Below are positions 34,490-45,069 of a stretch of DNA of 64,000 bases, piece after piece. The notes beneath the pieces are model-generated. The model searched no databases and was not told the DNA's origin. It saw only the letters and a list, made by a program, of their open reading frames with translations. Origin of the DNA: Diphasiastrum complanatum (taxonomy: Eukaryota > Streptophyta > Lycopodiopsida > Lycopodiales > Lycopodiaceae); NCBI GenBank assembly GCA_029204225.1, contig CM055095.1, positions 33,171,732 to 33,235,731 of the forward strand, read 5' to 3'. A program made the position numbers and the translations under genes. Position 1 is the first letter of the stretch; every line of letters begins with the position of its first letter.

Positions 34490-35412
34490 ATGTCTACCAA
34501 CCATGCCTCTAGTTCTGATGACCCTAATGCCAATAAGCTCGACATGCAATTGTCCCAATTGGATCTTACTAAAATGCAACACTGGTACCAATAGGCAACA
34601 TCCTTCTTTAAAGCCATTGAGTTCCAAATGCCTGTCCTGATGGGATATCAAAGTCCGTACCTTGTGCATATGATATATGCTAACTACAATACTACAGCAA
34701 GGTCGTGCCAGCTAATAGTTCCTCCTGTGAGGAACTATGTTTATAACATTTCATTTGCACCGGCCGACTTGCAACCTTTTGGGTCCCCACGAAGACCAAA
34801 TGTTGTCACCAGGGCACTTAAAAAAATCAAGCAGACAACATATTTCAAATTCACTGATCCCTCCGTGGACAAGTGGAAGAACAAGGACAGGTACAGAGTT
34901 GAAGCAATCAATGACCCACAACTACAAGCGGCATGTGCGTACTTGACAAAGTGCACACAACGACCAAGAACCAAGTTGCAGAGGGTACCCATGTCCCTGT
35001 TTCACATGATGGCAGATTCACGACTGCATGCCCAAAACCTCTATGATTGGGCACAATTTGTTTTGAACTGCCTTCATGAGTACCTTAAGAACAAGCAGCC
35101 GATAACAGTACTAGGATAGGATATCTTATGACAGATATCACTCTTCAACAAGTATAGAACGGGCCAAAGCTTCAACAACACCTGCAGCTTGCGGACAAGG
35201 CATGGGACATTCCCATTGAGTCAAAAAAGTCCAAGTGTGCACGATCAAGGGCTACTTCACCATCGGGATCCCAGCCTAACCGAGTAAACACCAGTATTCT
35301 CCCTTTGGTACATAAGCAAAGAAGCCCACAACCAGACCCACAAGCAGCCACAACCTCCGAAGCTCAAGAGGCCGATACCTCCAATAGGGACCAAAATAGA
35401 GTTGTTTCCAAT
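34490..35412 (+). pseudogene. Divergent relative of the aORF family (copy v)
   Basis: Starts MSTNHASSSDDPNANKLDMQ, an opening similar in style to MASSSSEDSSTKQV of the full aORF. A TAG follows at codon 34, then a frame of 163 residues: FQMPVLMGYQSPYLVHMIYA, FKFTDPSVDKWKNKDRYRVE and QNLYDWAQFVLNCLHEYLKN. The YDWxxFxxxxLHE stretch and the following Ser/Pro-rich SGSQPNRVNTSILPLV linker mirror YDWHTFLLHELS plus linker in copy iii. It ends in a GTAAGTAT splice-donor-like site at 35413. The relationship is an inference from layout and one motif; function is unknown. Confidence 0.4.
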
Positions 35413-36164
35413 GTAAGTATCAAATTCAAGTTACTTGATTTTTTCAAACTCGAGATTTTGAAGATTTTGATGATTTTTTAAAAATGACAAATATGTATTA
35501 ATTATTGCTTAGTTTTCTAAATAATTTAAAGGAAATCACACTTTTATTTCATAATTTGCTTAAATTTGCTTCTTTTCTTCATGAATTAGACAATGTCATA
35601 TTCGTTCAATCTACTTGACATTGGTAAGGTATCTAAATGTTTTAGTGATAAAGATATTTGTGGATCTTGTTAAATTTATGTGTACATATCAATTTTAACT
35701 GTATATTTTGACAAGTGTATTTTGTCAATATCATTAACATTCTTGTTAAAAAACTGCAAATAAAATTTAATCATTCATTAACGAATATGTCTTCTACTAA
35801 GGCAATGTCTCAAAACAGGTATATTTATTAAATGTAAAGTAGATATTATGTACTTAACATTTGGATTTGCAGCATTTGTGTTGAAGATAACTTTTTTGTT
35901 TTTTTTTTTCTACGATTGTTTAAAGCACGACGCCTCCACAAGATAGCAAAAAGTCAAAGAAGATGCAATATTATTACAAAATGAAATCACAAAAAAGAGC
36001 ACAAATGCTTGAGCAAAGACTAAGTGGAACATCATCGTCATCAAATTCTGGTGCCCAGCCTTGACCTAAATTGCAGGTACTATATAATTATTTGTTTAAA
36101 ACTTAGGACTGTATTTATACACATATAAATTAGCTTGTAACATTAAGCTAATCATTTTTGTAAT
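35413..36164 (+). other. AT-rich interval with intron-like features
   Basis: GTAAGTAT at 35413 and a TTTGCAG at about 35873 could bound an intron. A short basic segment near 35925-36060 (DSKKSKKMQYYYKMKSQKRA then SGTSSSSNSGAQP) ends before another GTACTAT donor at about 36079. It may be an exon linking copy v to the gene at 36165, but this is not proven. Confidence 0.3.
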
Positions 36165-37582
36165 TAAGAGTTTTGTGAGTTGACCAAAAATAGACGGAAC
36201 ATGACAAAGGCCATAGATGACCACATAAGAGAGGAATATGGGGCGACGTTGTCACAACCTGATATGTTCAAGAGGTATCAGATTAATGATGCGTTCATTG
36301 ATGACATGTGTAGTAGATGCCCTTCTTGGTGTGAAGATGCATCAAGAAGAACTGTGAAAACAAGAGAACTTCCTCCAATTGTTCGATCTAGTATAAAAGC
36401 AAAATATGACTTCATCGAGCATAGAGTTGCCAGTTCTAGCTTGGAGCCATGGGTGATATCATACGCAGGCCCTAGATTTCAGTCATTTGAGGATGCACAT
36501 ATTGGAGATGCAAAAAAGAAAATTAGTTTGACTGTGGTGGATGCATCTCATGACACAGAATCTTGTTGGCCACAAGATTGCTTCTTTAAATTTTTTCGTG
36601 CAGTTGCTGATTCCACTTGTTTGAAAAGATTTTTGCTGGTTGGGTTTGTTTATGAAACATAGGGGTTAATTGCGTGTGTGCAAGCATTAAAGCAGTTGTC
36701 TTTGAATATCCACATTTTTATTGGCGTGTACATTTACTTGAAACATAGAACATATGATGTTTTGCAAACAAGTCAAAATTTAGTAGTGGCTTGTTTGGTT
36801 TCAATTGATGCTGAAGATGCCTTTTCCATAGCAAAATTACATGGAAAAAGACTTGATTTGAGTTTTAAAGAAATGGACAACTCGAAGTTCTTTGCTCAAA
36901 CGACATCACTAGATGATGATGAAGATGTTGCGAAGAAAGTAGAGAAAATGTTAAAACATCGGTTTTTGATGGAGACACCAAGACTCGCGACCTTGTGGGA
37001 ATGGCAGGTAGTCCTCTTTATGGAACTGTCAAATCTTCTATGGTGTATGAGACGCTTGTAACGTGGTTGACAAGTGAGTTAGTTTTTCCTTTGCCTTGTG
37101 CATACTTTTTGTATTAATATATCTAATTTTTGTTTTTGAGCAATAATAAGCAACATGTTTTGTCTCTCTTTGCAAGTGATTCTGAGATTATTGTTGATGC
37201 TTACACCGGTGGAGGATTGGGACGAGCTAGCATCACAAAGCGAAGACATGTCATCTCTTTGGTGGATTCGTCCCCACACATCGAAAGTCTAAGATCGTTT
37301 TATAGTGAAGTTAGGAATCATAGTCGTGTGGTGCAGAAATGGTGTGTAGGTTTGTCTTCCTTGGGCCCATCGTCGGCATATATGATTCCCAATCTAGAAA
37401 TATTATTGTCCTCATTTCCTCAGCCAAAGGATCCATTCTCAATTGATTTTGATAAAAATGATGTGATCCCTGCTGCTATAGATATGCAAGAGATTCCTAC
37501 TAGTAATGAAGAGGTTTCTATTGATCAACATGGACTACTTGCATCTGTTTGCATAGGATCCAATAGATTGATTAATCAATAA
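36165..37582 (+). pseudogene. Degenerate gene with methyltransferase-like glycine motif
   Basis: Frame 1: TKAIDDHIREEYGATLSQPD, DAFIDDMCSRCPSWCEDASR, VVDASHDTESCWPQDCFF and LKRFLLVGFVYET, then TAG at 36660. It continues GLIACVQALKQLSLNIHIFI and LVSIDAEDAFSIAKLHGKRL, with a frameshift near 36975 (then GMAGSPLYGTVKSSMVYETL). An intron-like gap lies near 37075-37130. Then SEIIVDAYTGGGLGRASITK and RRHVISLVDSSPHIESL. The D-x3-GGG-x-GRA...R-x-VI pattern resembles motif I plus the following strand of N6/N4 DNA methyltransferases, but no DPPY-type motif is evident. It could be a host pseudogene or transposon cargo. Its 3' end overlaps the reverse-strand transposase piece. Confidence 0.35.
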
Positions 37583-38928
37583 AGCCCTCCAATAGCGTAA
37601 TTTATGAAAAATAGATAGCCGATTCATACCATCAATTGATTCATTCCATGAGAAACTAATATCATGATGTTCAAGCCATTCATCATGCCATTCAGCTACT
37701 CCCATGTGCAAGGGTGGTGGTGTAGTTAAAGGATTATCTCTTCGCCCCCCAAAAAATCGACTATTCAACTTTCAAAAAGGATGATCAGGCGGCAAGAATT
37801 TGCGATGATTTTTGTAGACCACTTTTTTCAACATATGTATGCTATGTCGACCCTCCAAAAGTGGCAACAAATATAACATGCGTTGTAACCCGATGTAGTT
37901 AAACCTGCATAGTTCAAAAACAAAATGTGAGATAAGCTTAGTAAAATGTACTCAAACGCGAAATCCTAAAACAAATTCGTATAACTATATAGAACCTGAA
38001 CATAGATGCAAGAAGATCAAGAAGTATCAAAACTAGGGGCCTTATAGAAGTTATAAAGAATATGTTTCCATGCAGGTGAGTCACTTGGTACTCGCATCAC
38101 ATCATCCGTAGATCATTTTTTGACATGGCAATCCATTAGTTGTGCCAAAGATTTACAACGAAATAAACGTTGCAATCATGAGATAATTGGAAAATGTTGT
38201 TACACTTTTCATGGCACTTTTGTCCCCTAGTACATCACACACGTTGGACATTGAAGCTTTTCTGAATGGTCATCTCTATATAAAACATGATCTTTAGGAC
38301 ATGCATGTATTGTGTCGTAATCCATCCCAAACACGTTCATCATCTTTCGTGCTTCTTTTCGTGTTTTAGGTATCACGTTTTCTTTTGGAAGTATTCTAAG
38401 TAACAACTCAAAAAAAAATTAGCAAAGGTTGTTAGAAAATAAAAGAAAAAATCAACTTGTAAATATGCTATAAGATCAACTTGTAAGTACAAAAGTTATG
38501 TTATGCGTTAAGTACCCGAATAATGATGTGACACTACAGTCACACCATTTGTATGTTGCTTGAAGCTTTAGAATAAGAATTGACGTAACTAGTCTCGAAA
38601 TGGATGCTCCTGGATACAAAGGAGTGTTTGCCTCCTTGAACAATAGAATCTCGTCTTCATCCTTCTCAAATTGTTCATGATCTCCATTTTCATTAGAAGA
38701 TGCGTGTGTAGCATCATTCACGTTTGTTTCAAAGTAAGATTCAAACATATTGTGCATTGCTTCATCATGTTGCACCTCATCATCATCATCATTAGAATCA
38801 AGTGCATTACTATTTTCTCCAATTGTATTGGCCTCTTGAATTCGTTTCATTCTTTGTTCTCTCATGTCTATCAAAACTTGGCATTGATTGTAACTGAACA
38901 CAAATGGATCAACTCTGTGAAATGGCAT
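37560..38928 (-). pseudogene. CACTA TNP2 transposase, N-terminal half (degenerate)
   Basis: Reverse strand: FVFSYNQCQVLIDMREQRMK, an Asp-rich stretch, then LFKEANTPLYPGASISRLVT and SILILKLQATYKWCDCSV, the standard start of plant TNP2 (xPLYPGC...LSxLxxxLxLLxLKxxxxWS). Further down come LLRILPKENVIPKTRKEARK, MNVFGMDYDTIHACPKDHVL, YRDDHSEKLQCPTCV, DVMRVPSDSPAWKHI, YLLPLLEGRHSIHMLKK and KNHRKFLPPDHPF, each a recognisable TNP2 landmark in order. Stops and missing central blocks make it non-functional. It belongs to the plant CACTA (En/Spm) class. Confidence 0.8.
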
Positions 38929-39149
38929 TCGATTTATTGGCTACACACATAAACAAATTCAATAAGTGACATCGAGGTTTGTTAAATTTATATGATTTCG
39001 TCCAAACTTTCACAAATGATTTTCAACAATGTGCCTTTTACGCATCTTTTGCCCATCACACTTGACGTATGTGCACCATATTTTAAAAAAATAGTTTTTT
39101 TTGCGAGAAACAAAAAACAAGAACATGTCACTTTAGCATAATGTCATGT

Positions 39150-39900
39150 TTAACTTATAGTAACAAATTCTTTATGAACAAGAAAACAGTCATGTCTATT
39201 ACTTACCTTGTTGACTCGAGTAGTGTCTTCATCGGTAGACTGATCTGAATGTAATTCAACTCCTTGCGGTAAACTGCATGTATGCACAAGTACAAAATAC
39301 AAATAACATAAAACTAGTAAATTTGAACACATGTTGATTCTTATTGTTTGATATTTAGATAGCATGATTCTTTCCAAAGCTTTGGCAGAGTCAATAGCAG
39401 AATAACAACTCTCATCTTTCTTGATAGTTGCATTGGGACCATTGCAAATAACTTTGAACCATTTGACATCAAATATGAAAAAGCTGAATTGTCCAAATCC
39501 AACTTCGAGGATGTCATTGGTTGTCCCACAATAATCAAGTTGAGAAGAGAGTAAATTGGTGTCCGCCGTGCTTGCTTGACTCTCTTGGGTAAAATTTGAC
39601 ATGACTCCACAATCGTATGTATTTCTATTTTTGTCAATGTGCTTCATACAAAAGTGTCGCCCATGCGTCCACAGTGCATTGTACTATTTGTACTGAATGA
39701 AATGGAACTAATTGTGTTAGAGATACAACAAACATGTACAAAATTGCATGTACAAATATTTTAATTAACATGTGAATGATGATCATCATAGCTTACATGT
39801 AAATCGCACCCCCTTGCGTATTTTTGCTCTCTCGCTATTACTTCCTGGTTGTTTGCCGAGGCTTCTCTAAGGGCCTCATGCAACCAATCAAGTGTCATGT
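39150..39900 (-). pseudogene. CACTA transposase C-terminal region (DUF4216-like)
   Basis: Reverse strand: LPKDMTLDWLHEALREASAN and EQKYARGCDLH (39900-39800), an intron-like gap, then GRHFCMKHIDKNRNTYDCGV, SQLDYCGTTNDILEVGFGQF and SFFIFDVKWFKVI. The 'RF...D...R.T.NCGV...YYG...DI.E..Y..F....F...WF' layout is the DUF4216 domain found at the C-terminus of plant TNP2 proteins. It lies upstream, in transcription sense, of the TNP2 N-terminal half, so the domain order is inverted relative to a normal gene. Confidence 0.65.
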
Positions 39901-40392
39901 CCTTGGGTAGAAGGGCGAGATCAGGTGGATATGGTTGTCTTCTATGCCCTCTCCTGAAAGTGGGTCGAGCAGTTTGTCTACGAGCCTTGGCCTCTTTGTA
40001 TAGTGAAATCCTACCATCATCATTTTGATTGATATTAGATCCTTTTTATTTCTTATATGCAAAGGAATATTGGCAAAACATATGGATCTAAAGATCCCCA
40101 AAGTATCAACTATTGAAATCTTCATATCAAGGACCATTGATAAAAGATACCTCCAATTGAAGTCTTCAAATAAGAGTTCACATGAAATGGCACCATATTT
40201 GCTTCTACATGATAAAATGAGATCATCCAAATGAACAAGATAAGACAATTGAGAAGTAGACCTCCTTGGCAATAACTCTCCATGTGCTTTTTCCAAAGCA
40301 CTATCTTCATGAATCTTACCATCTTGGGACATAGGTTGAGGTAGATCACTTGCCTTCTCCTCCTTGAGATGATCCAAGCTCCTCTTGGCCAT
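39895..40392 (-). CDS. Unrecognised ORF, 165 residues
   Basis: MAKRSLDHLKEEKASDLPQP start, polar N-terminus, then a hydrophobic-mixed region YLLSMVLDMKISIVDTLGIF and HIRNKKDLISIKMMM, ending YPRT. It overlaps the DUF4216-side exon in another frame at its 3' end, so at least that end is probably not coding. I recognise no family. It may be the remnant of a transposon ORF upstream of the CACTA C-terminal piece. Confidence 0.2.
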   Translation of the reverse strand: MAKRSLDHLKEEKASDLPQPMSQDGKIHEDSALEKAHGELLPRRSTSQLSYLVHLDDLILSCRSKYGAISCELLFEDFNWRYLLSMVLDMKISIVDTLGIFRSICFANIPLHIRNKKDLISIKMMMVGFHYTKRPRLVDKLLDPLSGEGIEDNHIHLISPFYPRT

Positions 40393-40433
40393 ACTTCCAC
40401 AAGGATTAGCATAAATTTTGAAAAGATTACCAC

Positions 40434-40782
40434 AACTATGTCAGAATTTGATGGAAACGTGGTGAGCAGCGGAAGTGGTGAGAAAATGGAGATAGATCGG
40501 TACTGTGTCAGTTACCAGCTATGAGTTCAAGATGAAACGAATACTGCAATGTGTAATGGAACCAAAAATGTAGACAAAAAAAATACACTCAGATAAATAA
40601 AAAATGTGAGTACAGAAGCTTGAAGTTGGTCGCGAAACAATAGGGCGTTCAACCTTCAGCTAAAATTGTTGAAAGCTAGATAATCCAAATACCAACTAAC
40701 TAATTCTACATAAGCCTACATAGTCACTGAACATCATTGCAGAATATTATCTGTACATTGTTACACAAGATGCTTGTCAGGG
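40434..40782. other. Spacer without recognisable features
   Basis: No ORF, repeat or element end recognised between the ORF at 39895-40392 and the gypsy LTR. Confidence 0.5.
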
Positions 40783-41645
40783 TGTTGACTCCATTGGGTC
40801 AGATTTTTCTGGTTAACAGTATTGTGTGGGGTCAAAGATCTCTTGTAGTATAGCCCTTCTGCCTGTCAACAAAGGTTAGATCACTGGATAGGTGCCTAAC
40901 TATGCATAGATGCTACTTTTAGTTAATCTCCTACTTTCTCCCTTAACTTTACTCACCACTATACTACTCCTCTTTAACTCTACTCCTCTACACTAACATT
41001 CATCATAGTTTGGTTGAAGGGAAGGAATGGAGAAGAAGAGATTGAGAAGAGAAGAGAAAGAGAGAGAAAGAGAGTGAGGGTGGAGGTTAGCTCAAATGCT
41101 CCTTATGCTTGCTAATGGAAAAACATTCACTATTGGCAAACAATAAACATGGAAATAGAAAGCAAGAGAAAACACAACCAAGAGCAATAGCAAGTAGTGA
41201 ATAGCAAATGAGGATGCTTCTCTTCCAAAAATGGTAGAGTTTCCTCCTTCTTATTAAGCATGGAAATAGTGTACAAATGGTGTCTTTTAATAAAATGGGG
41301 AAGGCCCTTGCCCCTCAATCTTATTGGCTAATATTCACAATGATCCTAACCATTCATCTTGGACCCAACTTGATCCAAGGGTCCACAAAAAGTACATTAG
41401 AAATCACAAGATTCATGTGAGTCCGAATTTGGACCCAACTCTAAAAAGTGATCTCTAAGTTTAAAAATGACATTGGGCCTCTAGTTTTATTTTGATTACA
41501 AGGCCCAAGTCAAGTTTATTTTATTTACAACTTCAATTGCGTGCTCATTGGGCCATGGGCTTATACATGCAGGATGCCATGCCCTCGCAACACATTTTAT
41601 TGGAGGATTTTATTTATTTACACTTTGTTGGGAATACCCCCAACA
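40783..41645 (-). repeat. Gypsy 3' LTR
   Basis: Reverse strand: starts TGTTGGGGGTATTCCCAACA, 46 bp after the aORF stop, contains GCGAGGGCATGGCATCC and ACTCACATGAATCTTGTGA (parallel to ACTCACATGAATCATGTGA in 26510-27345), then a CT-rich run near 41090-41035. The end is set at AGTCAACA (40783) by analogy; it could be off by tens of bases. Length about 863 bp versus 836 for the sister LTR. Confidence 0.65.
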
Positions 41646-41691
41646 AGACCCATGGCCTGAAGCAGTGCCGGTCCCTCAGCACTCTACCGGT

Positions 41692-44600
41692 TTAGTAGAG
41701 CGTTCTCTTGGACCGCCTCTGGTGGATGAGATATCCCGTAACGTCTTCCATGAAGTTGAGACGGTCCAGTTTCTTCGAGTCCTTTGGCTTGTGGAAGGAC
41801 TTGTGGATTCCTGTCAGCCATTCTTGATCCACCCATGCTTGGAATCATTTCGTCCAGGGATCTCCAAGGAATGCAGCTCGGTAATATACACGAGCGACTG
41901 GCAGCTGGTCTTCGACTTTGTCGGAAGCGAGTGCCTTATTTGGATCAAAAATTATAGAGGGAAGGAATCATCCCATTTTGTTTCAATGCCCATTAAATAT
42001 TCCAAGTCCCGGGCATAAGTGGTTATCGTGCGGACTGTGGGATCGGGGCAATTGATGTAGTGACTGGCGAATGCGGTGAGAGCCCGTTTGGCGTCTACAT
42101 CCGTTGTCCACCCATATTCGGATTTGATGATTGGCCAGTTGAAATTGTTGAGTGTGATCTGGTCCAGAGGAGTGCCACATTCCGCCCATTTGGATCTTCT
42201 TGGACATGGCAGAAAATGCGCGTTCACCCGTAACTGTTGCGGACTTGTCACGTAAGCCCTAATGGCCGCAGGGTCTCTCTCAAATAACTATTGTCGCCAC
42301 TCCGGTTGTGGTTGGAGGGCAGGTAAGGCTTGCAGTTCTTTTCCCTTGATGGTTTGAACTGAGAATGATATCTGCCAGCCGCCTCGAGATGACTCGTGGG
42401 GATATTTGGATAAAAATTCATTGATGTTCTCCTCCACAGATTTTGGTCTTTGGAAGGCCAGCTGACAGATATCGTTTGTGACCCTCAAGATGAGGTTGCT
42501 GGTGGTTGCACCTTGGCTCTGGTCGTGCATCTCAAAGGCTGCATCTATCTGCCCTTGGTCTTGGCCTTCGGACCCTTGATCTGGTTGAAATCCCCCTGCT
42601 GCCTGTTGGCTCTGATCTTGGCTGGTACTAGCCTATGCAGCGTCAAAATTAGGTGGCAATGGAATTACCACGGGGGTGGGTTGGGCCTTCATTTCCATGT
42701 ATTTCTGGCATGCCTTGAGAGCTTGCTTGGCCTGGGCGAGCTCTTGCATTGCGCTTGTCTGGTACTTATTGAACTCCGCCTGGTAGCTGTCGAGGGTTTG
42801 GCTATAAATCTGCATCTGACGTCGTAGAAGATTCATCTCTGATTGGGAAAGCAGCCTTGTGTCTGGTGCAAAATTGAGCTAACCAGACGAGCTTCTCGTC
42901 TTGTAAGACTTTAACCTCTGTCCCCAGGTGCGTGTTCTCTGCTTCCAAAAGTGTAAGTTGCGCCTGAATAGGGGCAAGCCGTTGGGATGCTTCAGCTTGA
43001 AGCTCCAGTATATTTGTGGAGGCCTCAATCAGCACTTTGGAGAGGCTTTGAATATATTTGTTTAGGCCCTCCTCCTTCTGCTGCAGCTTGGCAATCTCTT
43101 GGTGCCCTGTTTGTTGGTGTTGCTGAGCCAGAATTAGCTCTTGCTGCAGCTTGGTGAGGTCTGCTCGCAGTTGTGTATTACTTGCTGCCAACTATAGTAC
43201 CTTGCTTTCCAGAATAGCTTTGGCTGCTACCACATCCAGGATGTATTTTCCTAGGGTTTGGTACGCCGTCATTAGATCCGTGGGAGCAACTGGTACACTG
43301 GCACTGGCAGGGGCTTGTGTTGTATCGACCCCGACGACTTGTGGAATTCCATCGTCATTGTCTTCGATCAAATTTTCATTTGTCCTGATGCCATCTGGGG
43401 CGGTAGAGTCAGCCCGATCTGGTGATGTTACAAAAATTGTTTGTACAAATGCGTTATCAAGCAGCGATTGGCTGCCCTCGGTAACCTTTGGCGAAGCGGG
43501 TGGGGTGTGAGGAACAACTGTGAAAACAGGGGCGAGGACAGTTTGTCCGAACGAGAGGATGGGAGGAACAGTGGGGAACTGAAGGGTAGTGTGGAGAATG
43601 GAAGAAGGTGAGGATGGAGCAGAAAGTGTCTGGCGTGGGGGTGAAAAATTGATAACTTGCATCCATGCCAGAGTGTCGGGGGACAGTTGCGAATCAGAAG
43701 GGTTGAATATGAGAGGAGCAACGGTGGTGGCAGGAGTAATGGAGGATGCGATGGTGATGGATGAAGCAACGGACATTGGAAGAGAAGTAGGAGTGGTATC
43801 AACAGAAGAAATAGGGATGGAGACAGAAACAGCTGTGGATGGAATAGGAAGAGAGGTAGCGACAAGAGAAATTGGAGTGGGGGATTGCACGGAAGAAGAA
43901 GTGGCAGTGGTTGATGGAGTAGTTAGTGCGGCAGTGGAGACACGTCGTCGGGTAATAGGTGGAGATGTGGATGCAGAGGCAGCGCCACGCATTCGTTTGT
44001 TGGTCGTTGTATTAATGACTGCAGGTTGGGATGAGGTAGATGCTTGAGATGGTGGGTAAAGGTTAGTATGTGACACAAGGGTAGACAAGAGGGATGAGCA
44101 TTGGAAACCGCGCACTTTTGCCTCGAGAAGTACACAAGCAAAGTTATACAACAGGGGGCCTGCTGCAATTTGCTCATGGTTGTTGGGTTTGATGGAGTTT
44201 GTTAGTTCTCAAATAAGGAAGCTATGCCAGTCGTATGGCACAATAGAGAGATTAGGAAATTCCAGAGAGGATTCCACTATCTGACTCAGCAGCGTAGCCT
44301 GGATTCTGTCCTTGCGAAATGTTGAAATAACCAGAAAGTTATTCAACAGATGCGCAACTGCCTGAATAACGGGTTCTGTGATAGCTTCTATCAGGTAACC
44401 ATTGTTAGTCTGGATGGGGATTTCTGGTGTGGTTTGGGTGACGAATGGTTTGATCAGAGCTTTGGCGTGGTGATGGGAGATGGGTTGACGATCACCGAAC
44501 ATAATGCCAATGGTGATCATCGAGTCAGCATTAATTCTGACCTTGTACGTGCTACCTTGATATAGAAAGTGGAAACGAATCTTGTCCTCATCCCAGGTGG

Positions 44601-44806
44601 CGTAAGCATGAAGGGCGAGGCCCATGTTAATCTCAGAATGGAAGAGCGCCGAGTAAAAATCCATTTGCTTCAAGGAGGGGCTCGGCTGTCTGCAGCCATG
44701 GTTGAATCAAAGTGTCAGAGGGTAGAGGCCAAGTCTGTGTGGCCTTGGGGATGTCACGCTAGATCACCTGTTTGGTGCTAGAGTCTTCAGAGGATGAGGA
44801 GGCCAT
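41692..44806 (-). pseudogene. Full-length accessory ORF (aORF), about 1000 codons, unknown function
   Basis: ATG at 44806 (MASSSSEDSSTKQV), TAA at 41692-41694. Parts in order: an N-terminal domain (FYSALFHSEINMGLALHAYA, IMFGDRQPISHHHAKALIKP, LVISTFRKDRIQATLLSQIV, VPYDWHSFL); LLYNFACVLLEAKVRG; a long Ser/Thr/Pro-rich linker of about 200 residues; two coiled-coil stretches (QLRADLTKLQQELILAQQHQ..., MQELAQAKQALKACQKYMEM); a Gln-rich segment; then a C-terminal domain (YARDLEYLMGIETKWDD, WLTGIHKSFH). No catalytic motif, signal peptide or membrane segment is evident. Early TAG at codon 15 and a few frameshifts break it. Position matches where env-like or additional ORFs occur in plant gypsy elements. 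It could be structural or gag-like; I do not recognise the family. Confidence 0.75.
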
Positions 44807-45061
44807 GTTAGCAATGATGATTAGTGGTCGAAAAAGTCAGAAAAGTAGAAAAAAACGGTGGAAAATGGAAGGAAATAGTAGAAAATTGAGAATAATGAGT
44901 GTTGGATGACAATGATTGTAGTTCAGAGCATAGATCGGTGTCTGATATGAGCAGATGACAGCTGGTAGGAAGTTTGGTTGAAAACAACAAACTTGGTATT
45001 TTTAGTGTAAATTTCGGCAGAGTTTCGCTAGCAAAGGTGACAAATGACTCGAATTCAGCCC

Positions 45062-45069
45062 TTATATAG
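45062..45069 (-). promoter_or_regulatory. TATA-like box upstream of the aORF
   Basis: Reverse complement CTATATAAGGGC lies about 260 nt upstream of the aORF ATG and downstream of the pol stop, a suitable spacing for a 5' leader. It could drive a separate aORF transcript. It is not in an LTR as far as I can tell. Confidence 0.4.

Noticed and set aside
42450-42827. Forward 125-residue frame with hydrophobic stretches
   Set aside because: Antisense to the coiled-coil/C-terminal part of the aORF; no support of its own.
43589-44047. Forward 152-residue Val/Glu/Met-rich frame
   Set aside because: Antisense shadow of the Ser/Thr/Pro-rich linker of the aORF on the reverse strand; low-complexity sequence is open in several frames.
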